Shown piece after piece: positions 9,442-17,757 of a stretch of DNA of 64,000 nucleotides. Location: the NCBI GenBank assembly GCA_019639175.1, contig JAHBSK010000012.1, positions 1-64,000 of the forward strand, read 5' to 3'. Position 1 is the stretch's first letter, and each line of letters starts with the position of its first letter. This stretch comes from Acidobacteriota bacterium (lineage in GTDB: Bacteria; Acidobacteriota; Blastocatellia; Pyrinomonadales; Pyrinomonadaceae). Both the position numbers and the translations under genes were made by a program. The notes under the pieces are model-generated. The model was not told where the DNA came from. It ran no database searches and saw only the letters and a list, made by a program, of their open reading frames with translations.

Positions 9442-10113
9442 ATGAACTATTTCAACTATTTTACCGAGATAGAGGACGCATTTGTCCGCCGCCGCGGAAA
9501 GAATCTGCTGTTGAGTCCGCTCGATTGGGCATTGATCGACGCCTGGCGCGAACGCGATATACCGCTGCATATCGTTCTGCGTGCCATCGAGGCAGTTTTT
9601 GAAATTTTTGACCAGAACCCGCGTCCGCGTTCGATAAAAAGCCTTATGTTCTGCCGCGAAGAGGTCGAGGCACAGTTTGCCGAGTGGCAGGCGTCACGCA
9701 CCGGTGCGGCGAGCGATACACAGACAGAGGCCGCAGCAGGCATACCGGTCGATGACATCCGCGCACATATAACGGACACGCTGACGCAACTGCGGGCCGT
9801 CAGCCGCGAGGAACTAGAAGAAGATCTGCTGCGTGCCTGTTCGCGTCTGGAACAGCTTGCCGAAGAACTCTCTGACGACCCCGAAACGGCAGACAAGTCG
9901 CTTAACGACATCGAAAAATTCCTTGAAGAAGCAATGTTGGAGCGTCTGGACAAGCAGTTTCTAAAGAGTTTTGAAAAAGAAACGGCAAAGCAGCTTCGTG
10001 AGTACAAGAGCGGAATGGAAAAAGACGCCTACGAACAAACTTTCCGTCTTTTGCTCCTCAAACGCCTGCGAGAGGAACTCGGCATACCACGCCTGGGACT
10101 GTTTTATCTCTAA
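9442..10113 (+). CDS. Conserved hypothetical protein, helical
   Basis: No function recognised. The protein (223 residues from ATG 9442) starts NYFNYFTEIEDAFVRRRGK, continues with a tryptophan-rich stretch (PLDWALIDAWRERDIPLH) that looks like a small helical recognition domain, and is otherwise charged and helical, with a probable coiled coil over residues 110-200. No signal peptide or membrane segment is present. Upstream in-frame starts (from 9340) add a basic low-complexity tail that looks non-native, so the internal ATG is preferred. It stands alone between the pilT-like gene and a hairpin-rich spacer. Confidence 0.65.
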   Translation: MNYFNYFTEIEDAFVRRRGKNLLLSPLDWALIDAWRERDIPLHIVLRAIEAVFEIFDQNPRPRSIKSLMFCREEVEAQFAEWQASRTGAASDTQTEAAAGIPVDDIRAHITDTLTQLRAVSREELEEDLLRACSRLEQLAEELSDDPETADKSLNDIEKFLEEAMLERLDKQFLKSFEKETAKQLREYKSGMEKDAYEQTFRLLLLKRLREELGIPRLGLFYL

Positions 10114-10163
10114 AAGATAAAGGTCGGATGATGGAGAAAAGAGTTTGTGACCATTGGTAAGAA

Positions 10164-10482
10164 GTCTGCGGAGCAGACGGCAATAGTAATAGCAACAGGT
10201 GCAGCGAAACGGAACCTGTAGAAAACAAGAAACATTCACCACGCGTGTGAAACACGCGGAATATTGGCTTTATTTCGCCTGTTTCACAGGCTTTGAAACA
10301 TTTGGCCGGACTGACTACAGGTTTCGCTCTGCTCCCCCTGTAGCTAGTGATATATCGTCTGCTTCGCAGACTAAATTGCTAACAAGCTATCTGCTTGATC
10401 CTTCGAATAATTCTATGCTTATTCATCCGTCTGACGGTATCAGAGTAGTTTTCACACCATTTTTGTGATAGATAAATGGTGT
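10164..10482. repeat. Array of about eight consecutive small hairpins
   Basis: This fills most of the 400-bp gap 10114-10513, where no gene is seen. Perfect stems follow one another: GTCTGC-GGA-GCAGAC (10164-10178), ACAGGT/ACCTGT (10195-10219), CGCGTGT-GAA-ACACGCG (10242-10258), GCCTGT-TTC-ACAGGC (10277-10291), CTACAGG/CCTGTAG (10315-10343), GTCTGC-TTC-GCAGAC (10357-10371), CCGTC-T-GACGG (10427-10437) and a 9-bp stem ACACCATTT/AAATGGTGT (10454-10482). The first and sixth are nearly the same hairpin in opposite orientation. Triloops of TTC/GAA type recur. The unit has no recognised name; REP/BIME-like clusters are the nearest class. Confidence 0.75.
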
Positions 10483-10513
10483 CCTACAAACTTCAAACAG
10501 GAGACCATAACAG

Positions 10514-10840
10514 ATGAGCAGACTTCACATTCGAAAGATCGGAATACTTTCCGCCGCAAAGATATATGCGGTGATGATGTTCGTTATCTCGTTGATAATT
10601 AGTGTTCCCTACGGCCTGATAATCATCGTTTTTTCGCTTTTCGGGGCCGGAATGGGCCGCGGCAGCGAGGCATTGGCGGTTGGCGGCGGCGGTGTGGTCA
10701 TGGGCATTGTGATGATGATCGCATTGCCGATAATTTATGCGATCATCGGGTTCATTTTCGGGGCCATCGGGGCACTCGTCTATAATATTATTGCCGGCAT
10801 TGTCGGCGGCATTGAGTTGGAAGTAGAGAACATAGCTTGA
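10514..10840 (+). CDS. Small integral membrane protein, DUF3566-like
   Basis: A 108-residue protein with two or three hydrophobic glycine/alanine-rich helices (about 15-45, 53-75 and 78-100) after a short basic N-terminus (SRLHIRKIGILSAAK). This layout and the closing GGIELEVE motif match a widespread bacterial family of small membrane proteins of unknown function, some annotated DUF3566. The stop codon overlaps the TTG start of the following RNA methyltransferase gene, which suggests co-translation but not necessarily a shared role. GGAGA lies about 9 nt before the ATG. Confidence 0.7.
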   Translation: MSRLHIRKIGILSAAKIYAVMMFVISLIISVPYGLIIIVFSLFGAGMGRGSEALAVGGGGVVMGIVMMIALPIIYAIIGFIFGAIGALVYNIIAGIVGGIELEVENIA

Positions 10841-12030
10841 AAAAGGAAATAAGCGTCGGCAGCGTCATTGAAGTAAAGATAGAAAAGATCGTTCCCGGCG
10901 GTTACGGCCTTGCGTTTACCGAAGGGCATACGGCATTCGTTGCGTTGGCCGCTCCGGGCGATGAGTTGCGGGCAAAGGTGGCAAAGGTAAAAGGCCGGAC
11001 CGTTTTCGCCGAGGCCGAAGACATTCTGACACCCGGGCCGGATCGTGCCGAACCGCCGTGTCCCTACTTCGGTTCGTGCGGCGGCTGCGACCTTCAGCAG
11101 CTTGGCTACGCGGCACAGTTAAGGGCAAAAGAGGCGATCATTCGCGACTGCATCGAACGTATCGCAAAGGTGCGTTATGAGGACGAGATACGCGTCATCG
11201 CCAGTCCCGAACCTTTCGGTTATCGGCTAAGGGCGCAATGGCATGTCGATGCCGCCGCGCAAAAGCTAGGTTATTACCGGCGCGATTCGCGCGACCTGGT
11301 CGAGATAGAGGAATGTGCCGTCCTTCAGCCCGAACTTCGCGGCCGGTTGGCGGAATATCGAGCCGAAATGCCGTGGCAGATGTTCCTGAACGAAAGATCG
11401 CGGATAGACGCCGCGTGCGGTTCGGACGGAACCGTTTCCACATATTCGCCTGACCTGCCCGAAGCGACGGACGAGATAACATTCGACGCGGCGGGCGAAA
11501 AATACCTCTTTTCCGCGCGTTCATTTTTTCAGGGAAACCGCTTTTTGATCGATAAGCTGATCGAGACGGCCATTGGCGATGCCGAGGGCGAAACGGCGCT
11601 CGATCTTTATTGCGGAGTCGGGCTTTTTACGCTGCCGCTTGCCCGCCGTTTTGAGAATGTGATCGGCGTTGAGGACAACTTGGAGGCGACCGCATTTGCG
11701 GAACGAAATGTCCGCAAAGCGGGCCTCGGCAATGTCATCATTCATACCGAAAGCGTCCGAAGATTCCTCGTTTCGGGCAAGGCCCCAAAGGCCGGATTTG
11801 TGCTGCTCGACCCGCCGCGTGCCGGTACCGAAAAGGAAACGATGCTGGCCCTGTTAAAGCTGCGTCCCGAACGCGTTTCCTACGTGGCGTGTGAGCCTTC
11901 GATCCTTGCCCGCGACCTTAAACGCTTTGTTGAGAACGGTTACAAGATAGATTCGCTAACGGCCATCGACCTTTTTCCGCAGACGCATCACATTGAAACC
12001 GTCGCACATCTCTCCGTCAACCAAGCCTGA
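10837..12030 (+). CDS. RNA m5U methyltransferase, RlmD/RumA (TrmA) family
   Basis: S-adenosylmethionine-dependent 5-methyluridine methyltransferase that modifies rRNA or tRNA. It has an N-terminal TRAM domain (about 3-60), a [4Fe-4S] cluster motif C75-x5-C81-x2-C84 with C160 as fourth ligand, the SAM-binding motif LDLYCGVGLF (about 256-265), the catalytic LLDPPRAG (about 323-330) and the nucleophile C352 in YVACEPSILARD. In RumA the last motif is usually C-N-P, so the C-E-P here is a small variation. The TTG start overlaps the stop of the upstream membrane-protein gene. Whether the target is 23S rRNA or tRNA cannot be decided from sequence. Confidence 0.92.
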   Translation: MKKEISVGSVIEVKIEKIVPGGYGLAFTEGHTAFVALAAPGDELRAKVAKVKGRTVFAEAEDILTPGPDRAEPPCPYFGSCGGCDLQQLGYAAQLRAKEAIIRDCIERIAKVRYEDEIRVIASPEPFGYRLRAQWHVDAAAQKLGYYRRDSRDLVEIEECAVLQPELRGRLAEYRAEMPWQMFLNERSRIDAACGSDGTVSTYSPDLPEATDEITFDAAGEKYLFSARSFFQGNRFLIDKLIETAIGDAEGETALDLYCGVGLFTLPLARRFENVIGVEDNLEATAFAERNVRKAGLGNVIIHTESVRRFLVSGKAPKAGFVLLDPPRAGTEKETMLALLKLRPERVSYVACEPSILARDLKRFVENGYKIDSLTAIDLFPQTHHIETVAHLSVNQA

Positions 12031-12358
12031 CGGCAGTTCCGTAAACCAGTATCTCTGAGGCGTTCTGCATTATCGAACTTGTGGAAAATCTCATTGCGAC
12101 GACGGCATCGGCATTCAATTCGCGGGCTTCCTGTACCAACCGGCTGATCGCCTTTTGCCGGGCTTCGGTAAGCATTTCGGTATAGCCGTGTATCTCGCCG
12201 CCGACGATGGATTTGAATCCTGCCAGGATATCCTTGCCGACGTGCTTCGTCTGAACGATGTTGCCGGAAACGACGCCGAGTATCTCAGTTATCTCGCGGC
12301 CCGGAATGGTATCGGTGGTCGTATAGATCATATTCTTTTGCATGATTTGTTGATTCAT
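12017..12358 (-). CDS. YbjQ/UPF0145 family protein
   Basis: A small cytosolic protein of the YbjQ (UPF0145, 'putative heavy-metal-binding') family, which forms pentamers and has no established role. Conserved family features are TTDTIPGREI near the start, GVVSGNIVQTK, the linker GGEIHGYTEMLTEAR and the C-terminal strand NADAVVAMRFSTSSI. The ATG at 12358 is chosen; a TTG at 12370 would add four residues. The 3' end overlaps the convergent methyltransferase gene by 14 nt. Confidence 0.88.
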   Translation of the reverse strand: MNQQIMQKNMIYTTTDTIPGREITEILGVVSGNIVQTKHVGKDILAGFKSIVGGEIHGYTEMLTEARQKAISRLVQEARELNADAVVAMRFSTSSIMQNASEILVYGTAVRLG

Positions 12359-12425
12359 CCTTTTATCCAAAATTTAGTGTTGGTTATATGATACACAACT
12401 TTTTCTATTTCTCATTTGCGGCCTA

Positions 12426-12535
12426 TTTGCGTAGCTTGGTGTCTTCGGGTCTTAGTGACAAGATCCCAAATAGAACCGCCGCAAAGTCGAAAAGCCGCAA
12501 AGCACGCCAGGAACAAACACAGAAAAATATCCGCT
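12426..12535. repeat. Dispersed 'TTTGCG...CCGCAAAG' repeat, copy 1
   Basis: A non-coding element with one half like TTTGCGTAGCTTGGTGT and GGGTCTTAGTG and the other half rich in CCGCAAAG. The same two halves occur in swapped order at 55774-55860, and a palindromic relative lies at 55226-55281. Similar 'AACCGCAAAGACGCAAAG' non-coding repeats are common in several bacterial phyla. It lies in the 530-bp gap 12359-12894, in which I see no gene. Confidence 0.6.
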
Positions 12536-12663
12536 ATCGTCTGATGCGGGTTTATTTTTCGCCTGCATTACAGCGTGATCTTGCCAAAGAGCATCGGTTT
12601 TAATGAGCGATCTTAAACCCCGGGTTCCGCATTACAAACACCACGGCGAAAGCCTGAACCGAC

Positions 12664-12745
12664 CTAACAATTAATAGTCACGCAGTTTACAGTTGTTAGT
12701 TTTTTTCAACTGACAACTAAAAACTGACCAACTATTAACTGTTAG
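12664..12745. repeat. Heptamer-based long palindrome
   Basis: Two ~38-bp arms (12664-12701 and 12708-12745) are inverted copies with about seven mismatches, separated by a short T-rich loop. Each arm is itself a run of degenerate 7-bp units: AACTGAC, AACTAAA, AACTGAC, CAACTAT, TAACTGT on the right arm. It lies 150 bp upstream of the M48 peptidase gene. A transcript would form one long hairpin. A further small stem (TAATGC/GCATTA, 12797-12815) follows. Confidence 0.7.
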
Positions 12746-12894
12746 AAACCCAAATGGATCCGCCCGATCTGCTGCATTTTGGGCTTTGGGATCCTCTAAT
12801 GCGGAATCTGCATTAAACATATCTTGCGAAAATTCGTAAAGCCTTTTAGCCAACAGTTTGAATAAACAAGGGCATCTGAACTAAACTTTGATAT

Positions 12895-13878
12895 ATGGCA
12901 AAAAAGAAGGACGAAGAAAGCGGTTCAGAGGCAATAGCGACAAAACATTCTGTCCGCTGCCGCTATTGCGGCCAAAAGAACGCGGTTAAGGAAAATTACA
13001 AGAACAATTCGGCAAACTGCGGCAAATGCAAGCTGCCGCTTTCCAACGAACCGCATAAAAAATGGGCTGACCTTTCAAAACACGAATATATCCATCCGGC
13101 TGACAGCAAAGCACTTGCGGCATTGCGGGCGATTCCGGGAATAGACACGGCCCTGAAAAAATTGCTTGAGGTGACGGGCGAATCGGCTATCCGCGTCACG
13201 TTCATGGCAAGCGCCGTAAAGGTCACGCCCAAGCAATGCCCCGATCTTTATGCCAAATTGATGATCGCGTGTTCGACGCTTGGTGTTGCGGCGCCTGACC
13301 TTTATATTCAGCAAAACCCGATAGTCAATGCCTTCACGGGCGGCGTGGAAAAGCCGATAATCGTTCTTCACTCGGCATTGCTCGAACGTCTTAATGAAGA
13401 AGAGACGCTTGCCGTTATTGCTCACGAGGTCGGACATATTCATTCCGAACACGTGCTGTATCTGACGGCCGCACAGCTTATCCTCGCCATTGCCACGATA
13501 CCGCTGGCGTCGCTGCCGATAGCGGCGATATTAAAAGAACTGCTTACGGCGACAATGCGCGGCGCCTTGCTTGCGTGGATGCGTCGGGCAGAGCTTTCGT
13601 GTGACCGTGCGGCGTTGCTGGTCGTTCAGGATCCGCACGTCGTCGGCCGCACAATGATGAAACTGGCCGGCGGCACATTTGCCTCAAAGATAAATTACGA
13701 TCTTTTCCTCGAACAGGCCCGCGAATTTCAGAAGAATTATGATGTCAGCCGTCTTGATAAATTCTGGGCGGACATCATCAACGCCGGCCTGTCGCATCCG
13801 TTCCCGATCTGGCGCGTTTCTGAAATTCTGAAATGGGTAGAAAGCGGCGAATACGACGAAGTTATGAAAAAAGCCTGA
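12895..13878 (+). CDS. M48-family zinc metallopeptidase with N-terminal zinc ribbon
   Basis: A 327-residue protein with the HExxH zinc site at H177-E178-VG-H181 (VIAHEVGHIHSEH) and a downstream RRAELSCDRAAL motif that provides the third zinc ligand, as in Ste24/HtpX-type M48 peptidases. Residues 20-48 hold a zinc ribbon (C22-x2-C25, C42-x2-C45). One or two hydrophobic segments (about 187-225) between the motifs suggest membrane association. Such enzymes act in membrane-protein quality control, but the substrate is unknown. It is monocistronic, preceded by repeat-rich DNA. Confidence 0.85.
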   Translation: MAKKKDEESGSEAIATKHSVRCRYCGQKNAVKENYKNNSANCGKCKLPLSNEPHKKWADLSKHEYIHPADSKALAALRAIPGIDTALKKLLEVTGESAIRVTFMASAVKVTPKQCPDLYAKLMIACSTLGVAAPDLYIQQNPIVNAFTGGVEKPIIVLHSALLERLNEEETLAVIAHEVGHIHSEHVLYLTAAQLILAIATIPLASLPIAAILKELLTATMRGALLAWMRRAELSCDRAALLVVQDPHVVGRTMMKLAGGTFASKINYDLFLEQAREFQKNYDVSRLDKFWADIINAGLSHPFPIWRVSEILKWVESGEYDEVMKKA

Positions 13879-13927
13879 CGGAACATTTCAGCTAAGTCAG
13901 AACCGGGAGCGATAGCGACCGAGTTTT

Positions 13928-13962
13928 TGCAGAAGCCCGCACGAAGTAAGGGCATTGCTCAG
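13928..13962 (+). repeat. Dispersed ~30-bp repeat, copy 1
   Basis: Begins TGCAGAAGCCCGCACGAAGT and continues to ATTGCTCAG. Near-identical copies occur at 43425-43453 and 61193-61223 on the minus strand, and a more diverged one at 43175-43218 on the plus strand. The surrounding gap (13879-14101) also holds the hairpins GCCGG/CCGGC (13976-13991) and CTCTT-GCGA-AAGAG (14007-14020). Confidence 0.75.
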
Positions 13963-14058
13963 CCAGGCACATATTGCCGGATCGAACCGGCGACAAAACC
14001 TATCGGCTCTTGCGAAAGAGAACCAGCCCGTCAGCCCCTTGAAAAGCAGGGTCTGCCG

Positions 14059-14079
14059 CCTCTCCTTTGTAAGGAGAGG
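14059..14079. repeat. Perfect 9-bp hairpin, terminator-like
   Basis: CCTCTCCTT-TGT-AAGGAGAGG, a perfect nine-base-pair stem with a triloop. It sits between the convergent M48 peptidase and ArsC-like genes, so it could act as a bidirectional terminator, though no T-run follows directly. It may equally belong to the triloop-hairpin repeats seen elsewhere in the window. Confidence 0.5.
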
Positions 14080-14101
14080 GATTAGGCCGTGCGGTATTTT
14101 C

Positions 14102-14446
14102 TCAAAGTATTTCCAAAGCCTTTTCTATCGGACGGGCGAGAACGGCTTTGTCGCCGACCTCGACTATCGGGCGTTGAATGATAGAGGGGAATTTGACCAT
14201 TGCGGCGATAACGTCTTTGTCAGACGAATCTTTATCAATTCCGGCAAGCTTAAAGTCAGGCTCGGCACGCCGCAGCACATCAAAAGGCTTCATTCCCGCC
14301 TTTTTCAGCAATGCCGACAGCTTCGTTTCCGTAAAAGGCTCGATAAAATAATTGACCTTTTTCCAGTCAATGCCTTTTTCCTCAAAAAGCTTGTTCAGAT
14401 TGCGGCACGTCGTACACGTCGGTTTTTCGTAAACGGTGATATTCAT
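14102..14446 (-). CDS. ArsC/Spx-family thioredoxin-fold protein
   Basis: A 114-residue protein of the arsenate-reductase-like (ArsC/YffB/Spx) group. The N-terminus ITVYEKPTCTTCRN places C11 and C14 in the redox position, followed by NKLFEEKGIDWKKVNYF and the signature PSIIQRPIVE that contributes the substrate-binding Arg/Pro region. The CxxC form is commoner in Spx/YffB relatives than in classical ArsC (single catalytic Cys). No other ars gene is present, so a true arsenate reductase role is uncertain. Confidence 0.82.
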   Translation of the reverse strand: MNITVYEKPTCTTCRNLNKLFEEKGIDWKKVNYFIEPFTETKLSALLKKAGMKPFDVLRRAEPDFKLAGIDKDSSDKDVIAAMVKFPSIIQRPIVEVGDKAVLARPIEKALEIL

Positions 14447-14533
14447 AAGAAATTTTGCCCGCGAAATACACTAAAAACGCGAAAGAAAATAATATCCCAT
14501 CCGCGTTTATTCGTGAAATTCGCGGGCTGATCT

Positions 14534-14923
14534 TCAGGCGACGGCCTCAGCTATGTCGCCAAAATGTGTTTCTATCAGGTTCTCTTCTTCTTCAAGCGAG
14601 AAAACACGTGATTTTGTAATAAACCTCAGCCCGAGCGGTATTTCTAACGAAAAGCTTGCCCCGCGGCCTTCTACGACATCTATCGTCAATTCGGTGTGCT
14701 GCCAGTATTCAAACTGATCCTTTGCCATATAGAAATCGCAACCGGCGATCTCGCCCAGCCAAACGTCGCTGCTGCCGACCATGAATTCGCCTTTCGGATA
14801 ACACATCGGCGACGACCCGTCACAGCACCCGCCGCTCTGATGAAACATAAGCTCGCCATTCTTTTCGCGAAGCCGCTCGACGACCTCAGTCGCTTCAGGT
14901 GTGATCTTTACTCGTCGGGTCAT
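14534..14923 (-). CDS. DUF779 protein
   Basis: A 129-residue cysteine-containing protein of the DUF779 family (motif HQSGGCCDGSSPMCYP, then DVWLGEIAGCDFYM and FEYWQHTELTIDV). Genes of this family are very often found next to NAD-dependent aldehyde or alcohol dehydrogenases, and here an aldehyde dehydrogenase gene lies about 1.2 kb upstream on the same strand, separated by three small genes. The CC...C cluster suggests metal or redox binding. The role is unknown, probably linked to aldehyde or alcohol metabolism. Confidence 0.85.
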   Translation of the reverse strand: MTRRVKITPEATEVVERLREKNGELMFHQSGGCCDGSSPMCYPKGEFMVGSSDVWLGEIAGCDFYMAKDQFEYWQHTELTIDVVEGRGASFSLEIPLGLRFITKSRVFSLEEEENLIETHFGDIAEAVA

Positions 14924-14941
14924 GTAAGTTATATGGAAAAT

Positions 14942-15283
14942 TTATTCTACTCCTTCCAGACGGTCGGGCAGGACATTGACCAGTTTATGAGTTTCAGATA
15001 ACAAAATGATCGATTCCCATCGCCGATCCATAATTTCTGCGAACTCGCGAAGCCTTACGTTTCCAAGCCTCAGATGAATTACTTTCGGAGGCGGAACTGA
15101 CGTCAATATTCGATAAGAAAAGTCAGAATCTTTAGTGACAATAGTCAGATCGTTCGCTCTTGCGTAATTCCAGATCCAATCATCGGACTCGGACTGAAAC
15201 GAGGACGTAACAAACTCAAATCCCGAACCTCGCCACACATTGACCTTTAATGGCAGATTCTCATCGATCAGAAAACGGCTCAT
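14942..15283 (-). CDS. DUF5615 PIN-like protein, probable toxin
   Basis: A 113-residue PIN-like fold protein: it starts SRFLIDENLPLKV, has the acidic residues of the Mut7-C/DUF5615 group (D7, E8 and TKDSDF near residue 53) and a strand PPKVIHLRLGN. These proteins pair with DUF433 partners, as here: the ATG overlaps the stop of the DUF433 gene (ATGA, 15280-15283). By analogy with PIN toxins it may be an RNase neutralised by its partner. This is an inference from family and context. Confidence 0.82.
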   Translation of the reverse strand: MSRFLIDENLPLKVNVWRGSGFEFVTSSFQSESDDWIWNYARANDLTIVTKDSDFSYRILTSVPPPKVIHLRLGNVRLREFAEIMDRRWESIILLSETHKLVNVLPDRLEGVE

Positions 15284-15507
15284 GAGGGCTGAATTACAAA
15301 ATTACGATCCAGAAGATTTGAGGCAAAACCAAGACAAGCGTAAACGTCTTCTCTGGTCAGCGAAGGATAATTCTCAAGCACTTCGTCTATCGAATCGCCC
15401 GCGCTAAGAAACTCCAGCACCGTCTGAACAGAGATCCTGGTTCCGCGAATCGACGGCTTGCCGTTCAAAATATTTGGGTCAATGATGATTCTTTCATTCG
15501 AATTCAT
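15280..15507 (-). CDS. DUF433 protein, probable antitoxin
   Basis: A 75-residue helix-turn-helix-like DUF433 protein: IIIDPNILNGKPSIRGTRIS is the family hallmark, followed by VLEFLSAGDSIDEVLENYP and LTREDVYACLGFA. ATG 15507 has AGG about 8 nt upstream and fits the family N-terminus; an upstream in-frame start at 15549 adds an atypical tail. It is first in a two-gene unit with the DUF5615 gene and presumably binds DNA and represses the unit. Confidence 0.85.
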   Translation of the reverse strand: MNSNERIIIDPNILNGKPSIRGTRISVQTVLEFLSAGDSIDEVLENYPSLTREDVYACLGFASNLLDRNFVIQPS

Positions 15508-15568
15508 AACAACCTGCCTAAGAAATATCTTAGCATACCGACAAAACATGTTGCCGATTCATCAACTC

Positions 15569-16000
15569 CTACTTTCTATCATCCTCGATCCCAAATTTCT
15601 CCCTAAACATTTTTCGAACAGCAGTCCGCGCTTCTGGAGACAAGTCGGAAAGATGTTTCTCAGCAGCAACTTCTTCCATTCTATTAGCAGTATTTCGATC
15701 CTTGCTGAACGGGAACATTAAGAAGTTCCCAATAGTCTCAAGCACCGGTAATATCTTGAGGACAAACTTAATGATAAAAATGACCAATGCCCATTTCCAG
15801 TTCAGAATCGCCAGAGTAATCCACAATAGCCATTGGAAATAATAGAACAGCGTTACCCAAGCTGGGAGGGTTCCGTAGTCAATATCTTCTATCTGCTTAG
15901 CTTGGTTCAACCGTATGTCAAAAGTGACAACCGAGGCGACGAGAAAGTATGCGGCCGTTAGAGCTAAGTAAACGGGGGACCAAAATGAATAATCGTACAT
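15569..16000 (-). CDS. Hypothetical membrane protein
   Basis: A 143-residue protein with three hydrophobic segments (about 9-27, 46-62 and 66-85) and a charged cytosolic tail (about 100-143) rich in Glu/Lys/Arg. No family recognised. It sits alone between the DUF433/DUF5615 pair and the aldehyde dehydrogenase gene. Its AT-richer composition than the neighbours could mean recent acquisition. Confidence 0.6.
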   Translation of the reverse strand: MYDYSFWSPVYLALTAAYFLVASVVTFDIRLNQAKQIEDIDYGTLPAWVTLFYYFQWLLWITLAILNWKWALVIFIIKFVLKILPVLETIGNFLMFPFSKDRNTANRMEEVAAEKHLSDLSPEARTAVRKMFREKFGIEDDRK

Positions 16001-16092
16001 TGCTTTTTGGGGGAAAACTCATATATTGAGAACCCTTCGAATCGTCCGGGTTTCATAACCTTCTTAATCGGAGGGTTCTCCAACATTTGATA

Positions 16093-17604
16093 CTAGAAAA
16101 AGCCCATCGCTTTTTTGTCATAAGACACAAGCATGTTCTTTGTCTGGCGGTAGTGGTCGAGCATCATGAGGTGGTTTTCACGGCCGATGCCTGATTTTTT
16201 GTAACCGCCGAACGGAGCGTGTGCCGGATAATTGTGATAATTGTTTACCCAGACGCGGCCTGCCTCGATCGCTCGCGGCACGCGGTAAAGTTCATGTGCA
16301 TCACGCGTCCAAACGCCTGCTCCGAGGCCGTAGAGCGTGTCATTGGCGATCTCGATGGCTTCGGCTTCGTCCTTAAAAGTGGTGAGGCATGTGACCGGGC
16401 CAAAGATCTCTTCCTGAAAGATACGCATCTTGTTATTGCCTTTAAAGATGGTCGGTTCTATGTAGTAACCGTCCTCGAGATCGAGGTTCTTGTAAGCATT
16501 GCCGCCGACAAGCACCTCGGCTCCTTCGTCGCGGCCGATCTGAAGGTAATTGAGGATCTTTTCGTACTGATCTTTACTTGCCTGTGCGCCCATCATGGTT
16601 GATGGATCGAGCGGATGGCCCATCTTGATCTGTTTTGTGCGTTCGACAAAGCGTTCGATGAATGCGTCGGCAATGTCTTCCTGAACCAGAACGCGTGACG
16701 GACACGTGCAGACCTCGCCCTGATTCAGAGCAAAGAGCGTTGCTCCTTCCAGACATTTGTCAAAGAAATCATCGTCGGCGTCCATCACGCTCTTAAAGAA
16801 GATGTTAGGTGATTTGCCGCCGAGTTCCAGCGTGACCGGAATGATGTTTTGCGAAGCGTATTGCATTATCAAACGGCCTGTTGTCGTTTCGCCGGTGAAA
16901 GCGATCTTGGCGATGCGGTCTGATGTTGCCAGCGGCTTGCCTGCCTCGATGCCAAAGCCGTTGATGATATTGAGAACGCCTTTTGGCAGCAGATCGCCGA
17001 CAAGTTCCGCCCAGATCATGATCGACGCAGGCGTTTGCTCGGCCGGTTTCAGAACGACGCAGTTTCCCGCTGCCAAAGCTGGGGCCAGCTTCCACGTTGC
17101 CATCAGAATAGGGAAGTTCCACGGAATGATCTGGCCGACGACGCCGAGCGGTTCCTTGATGATGATCGAGACCGTGTTTGCGTCCAACTCGCTGGCCGCG
17201 CCTTCTTCCGCACGAATAACGCTTGCAAAATAACGAAAATGGTCAATGGCCAACGGAATATCAGCCGTCATCGTTTCGCGGATCGCCTTGCCGTTGTCCC
17301 ATGTTTCCGCACGTGCGAGCAGTTCAAGATTCTGCTCCATGCGGTCTGCTATCTTCAGCAGGATGTTGCTGCGTTCGGTCGCTGAGGTCTTGCCCCATGT
17401 CTCAAATGCGACATGTGCGGCATCGACTGCGGCATTAACATCGTCTTCGTTCGAGCGGGCGACCTTGGTAAACGATTGGCCGTCAACCGGCGAGATGCAG
17501 TCAAAATATTCGCCGCTTTTGGGTGCGACCCACTCGCCGCCAATGTAATTTTCGTATTGTTCTTTGAATTTAGGAATGTCGAAAGATTTTTTTACAGCGT
17601 CCAT
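16093..17604 (-). CDS. NAD-dependent aldehyde dehydrogenase (ExaC/AldB-like)
   Basis: A 503-residue class-3 aldehyde dehydrogenase that oxidises short-chain aldehydes to acids with NAD(P). Visible are the nucleotide-binding [19 protein letters not shown] (about 159-177), the general base E260 in [10 protein letters not shown] and the catalytic C299 in NQGEVCT. The close of the protein ([17 protein letters not shown]) is that of AldB/ExaC acetaldehyde dehydrogenases. AAGGAG seven bases before the ATG is a strong ribosome-binding site. The DUF779 gene downstream on the same strand is the usual companion of this subgroup. Confidence 0.95.
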   Translation of the reverse strand: MDAVKKSFDIPKFKEQYENYIGGEWVAPKSGEYFDCISPVDGQSFTKVARSNEDDVNAAVDAAHVAFETWGKTSATERSNILLKIADRMEQNLELLARAETWDNGKAIRETMTADIPLAIDHFRYFASVIRAEEGAASELDANTVSIIIKEPLGVVGQIIPWNFPILMATWKLAPALAAGNCVVLKPAEQTPASIMIWAELVGDLLPKGVLNIINGFGIEAGKPLATSDRIAKIAFTGETTTGRLIMQYASQNIIPVTLELGGKSPNIFFKSVMDADDDFFDKCLEGATLFALNQGEVCTCPSRVLVQEDIADAFIERFVERTKQIKMGHPLDPSTMMGAQASKDQYEKILNYLQIGRDEGAEVLVGGNAYKNLDLEDGYYIEPTIFKGNNKMRIFQEEIFGPVTCLTTFKDEAEAIEIANDTLYGLGAGVWTRDAHELYRVPRAIEAGRVWVNNYHNYPAHAPFGGYKKSGIGRENHLMMLDHYRQTKNMLVSYDKKAMGFF

Positions 17605-17757
17605 TATTCTACTCCTTGCGTGTCAACTGAAAAACTCAGGACAAAAAAGCCTGACGAAGTGCCGAATGAGCGATCGCTCTCCGAGAAAGTTGGTATTTCC
17701 AAATTATAGCAAATCAATGCGGCAATCACATATATCTTTTCTTTAGTCGTGTCTAAG

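Noticed and set aside
12388..12603. 71-codon ORF
   Set aside because: It consists of the dispersed TTTGCG/CCGCAAAG repeat and has no protein-like features.
14102..14446. Arsenic resistance operon
   Set aside because: Only one ArsC/Spx-like gene is present, with a CxxC motif; no arsB, arsR or arsM.
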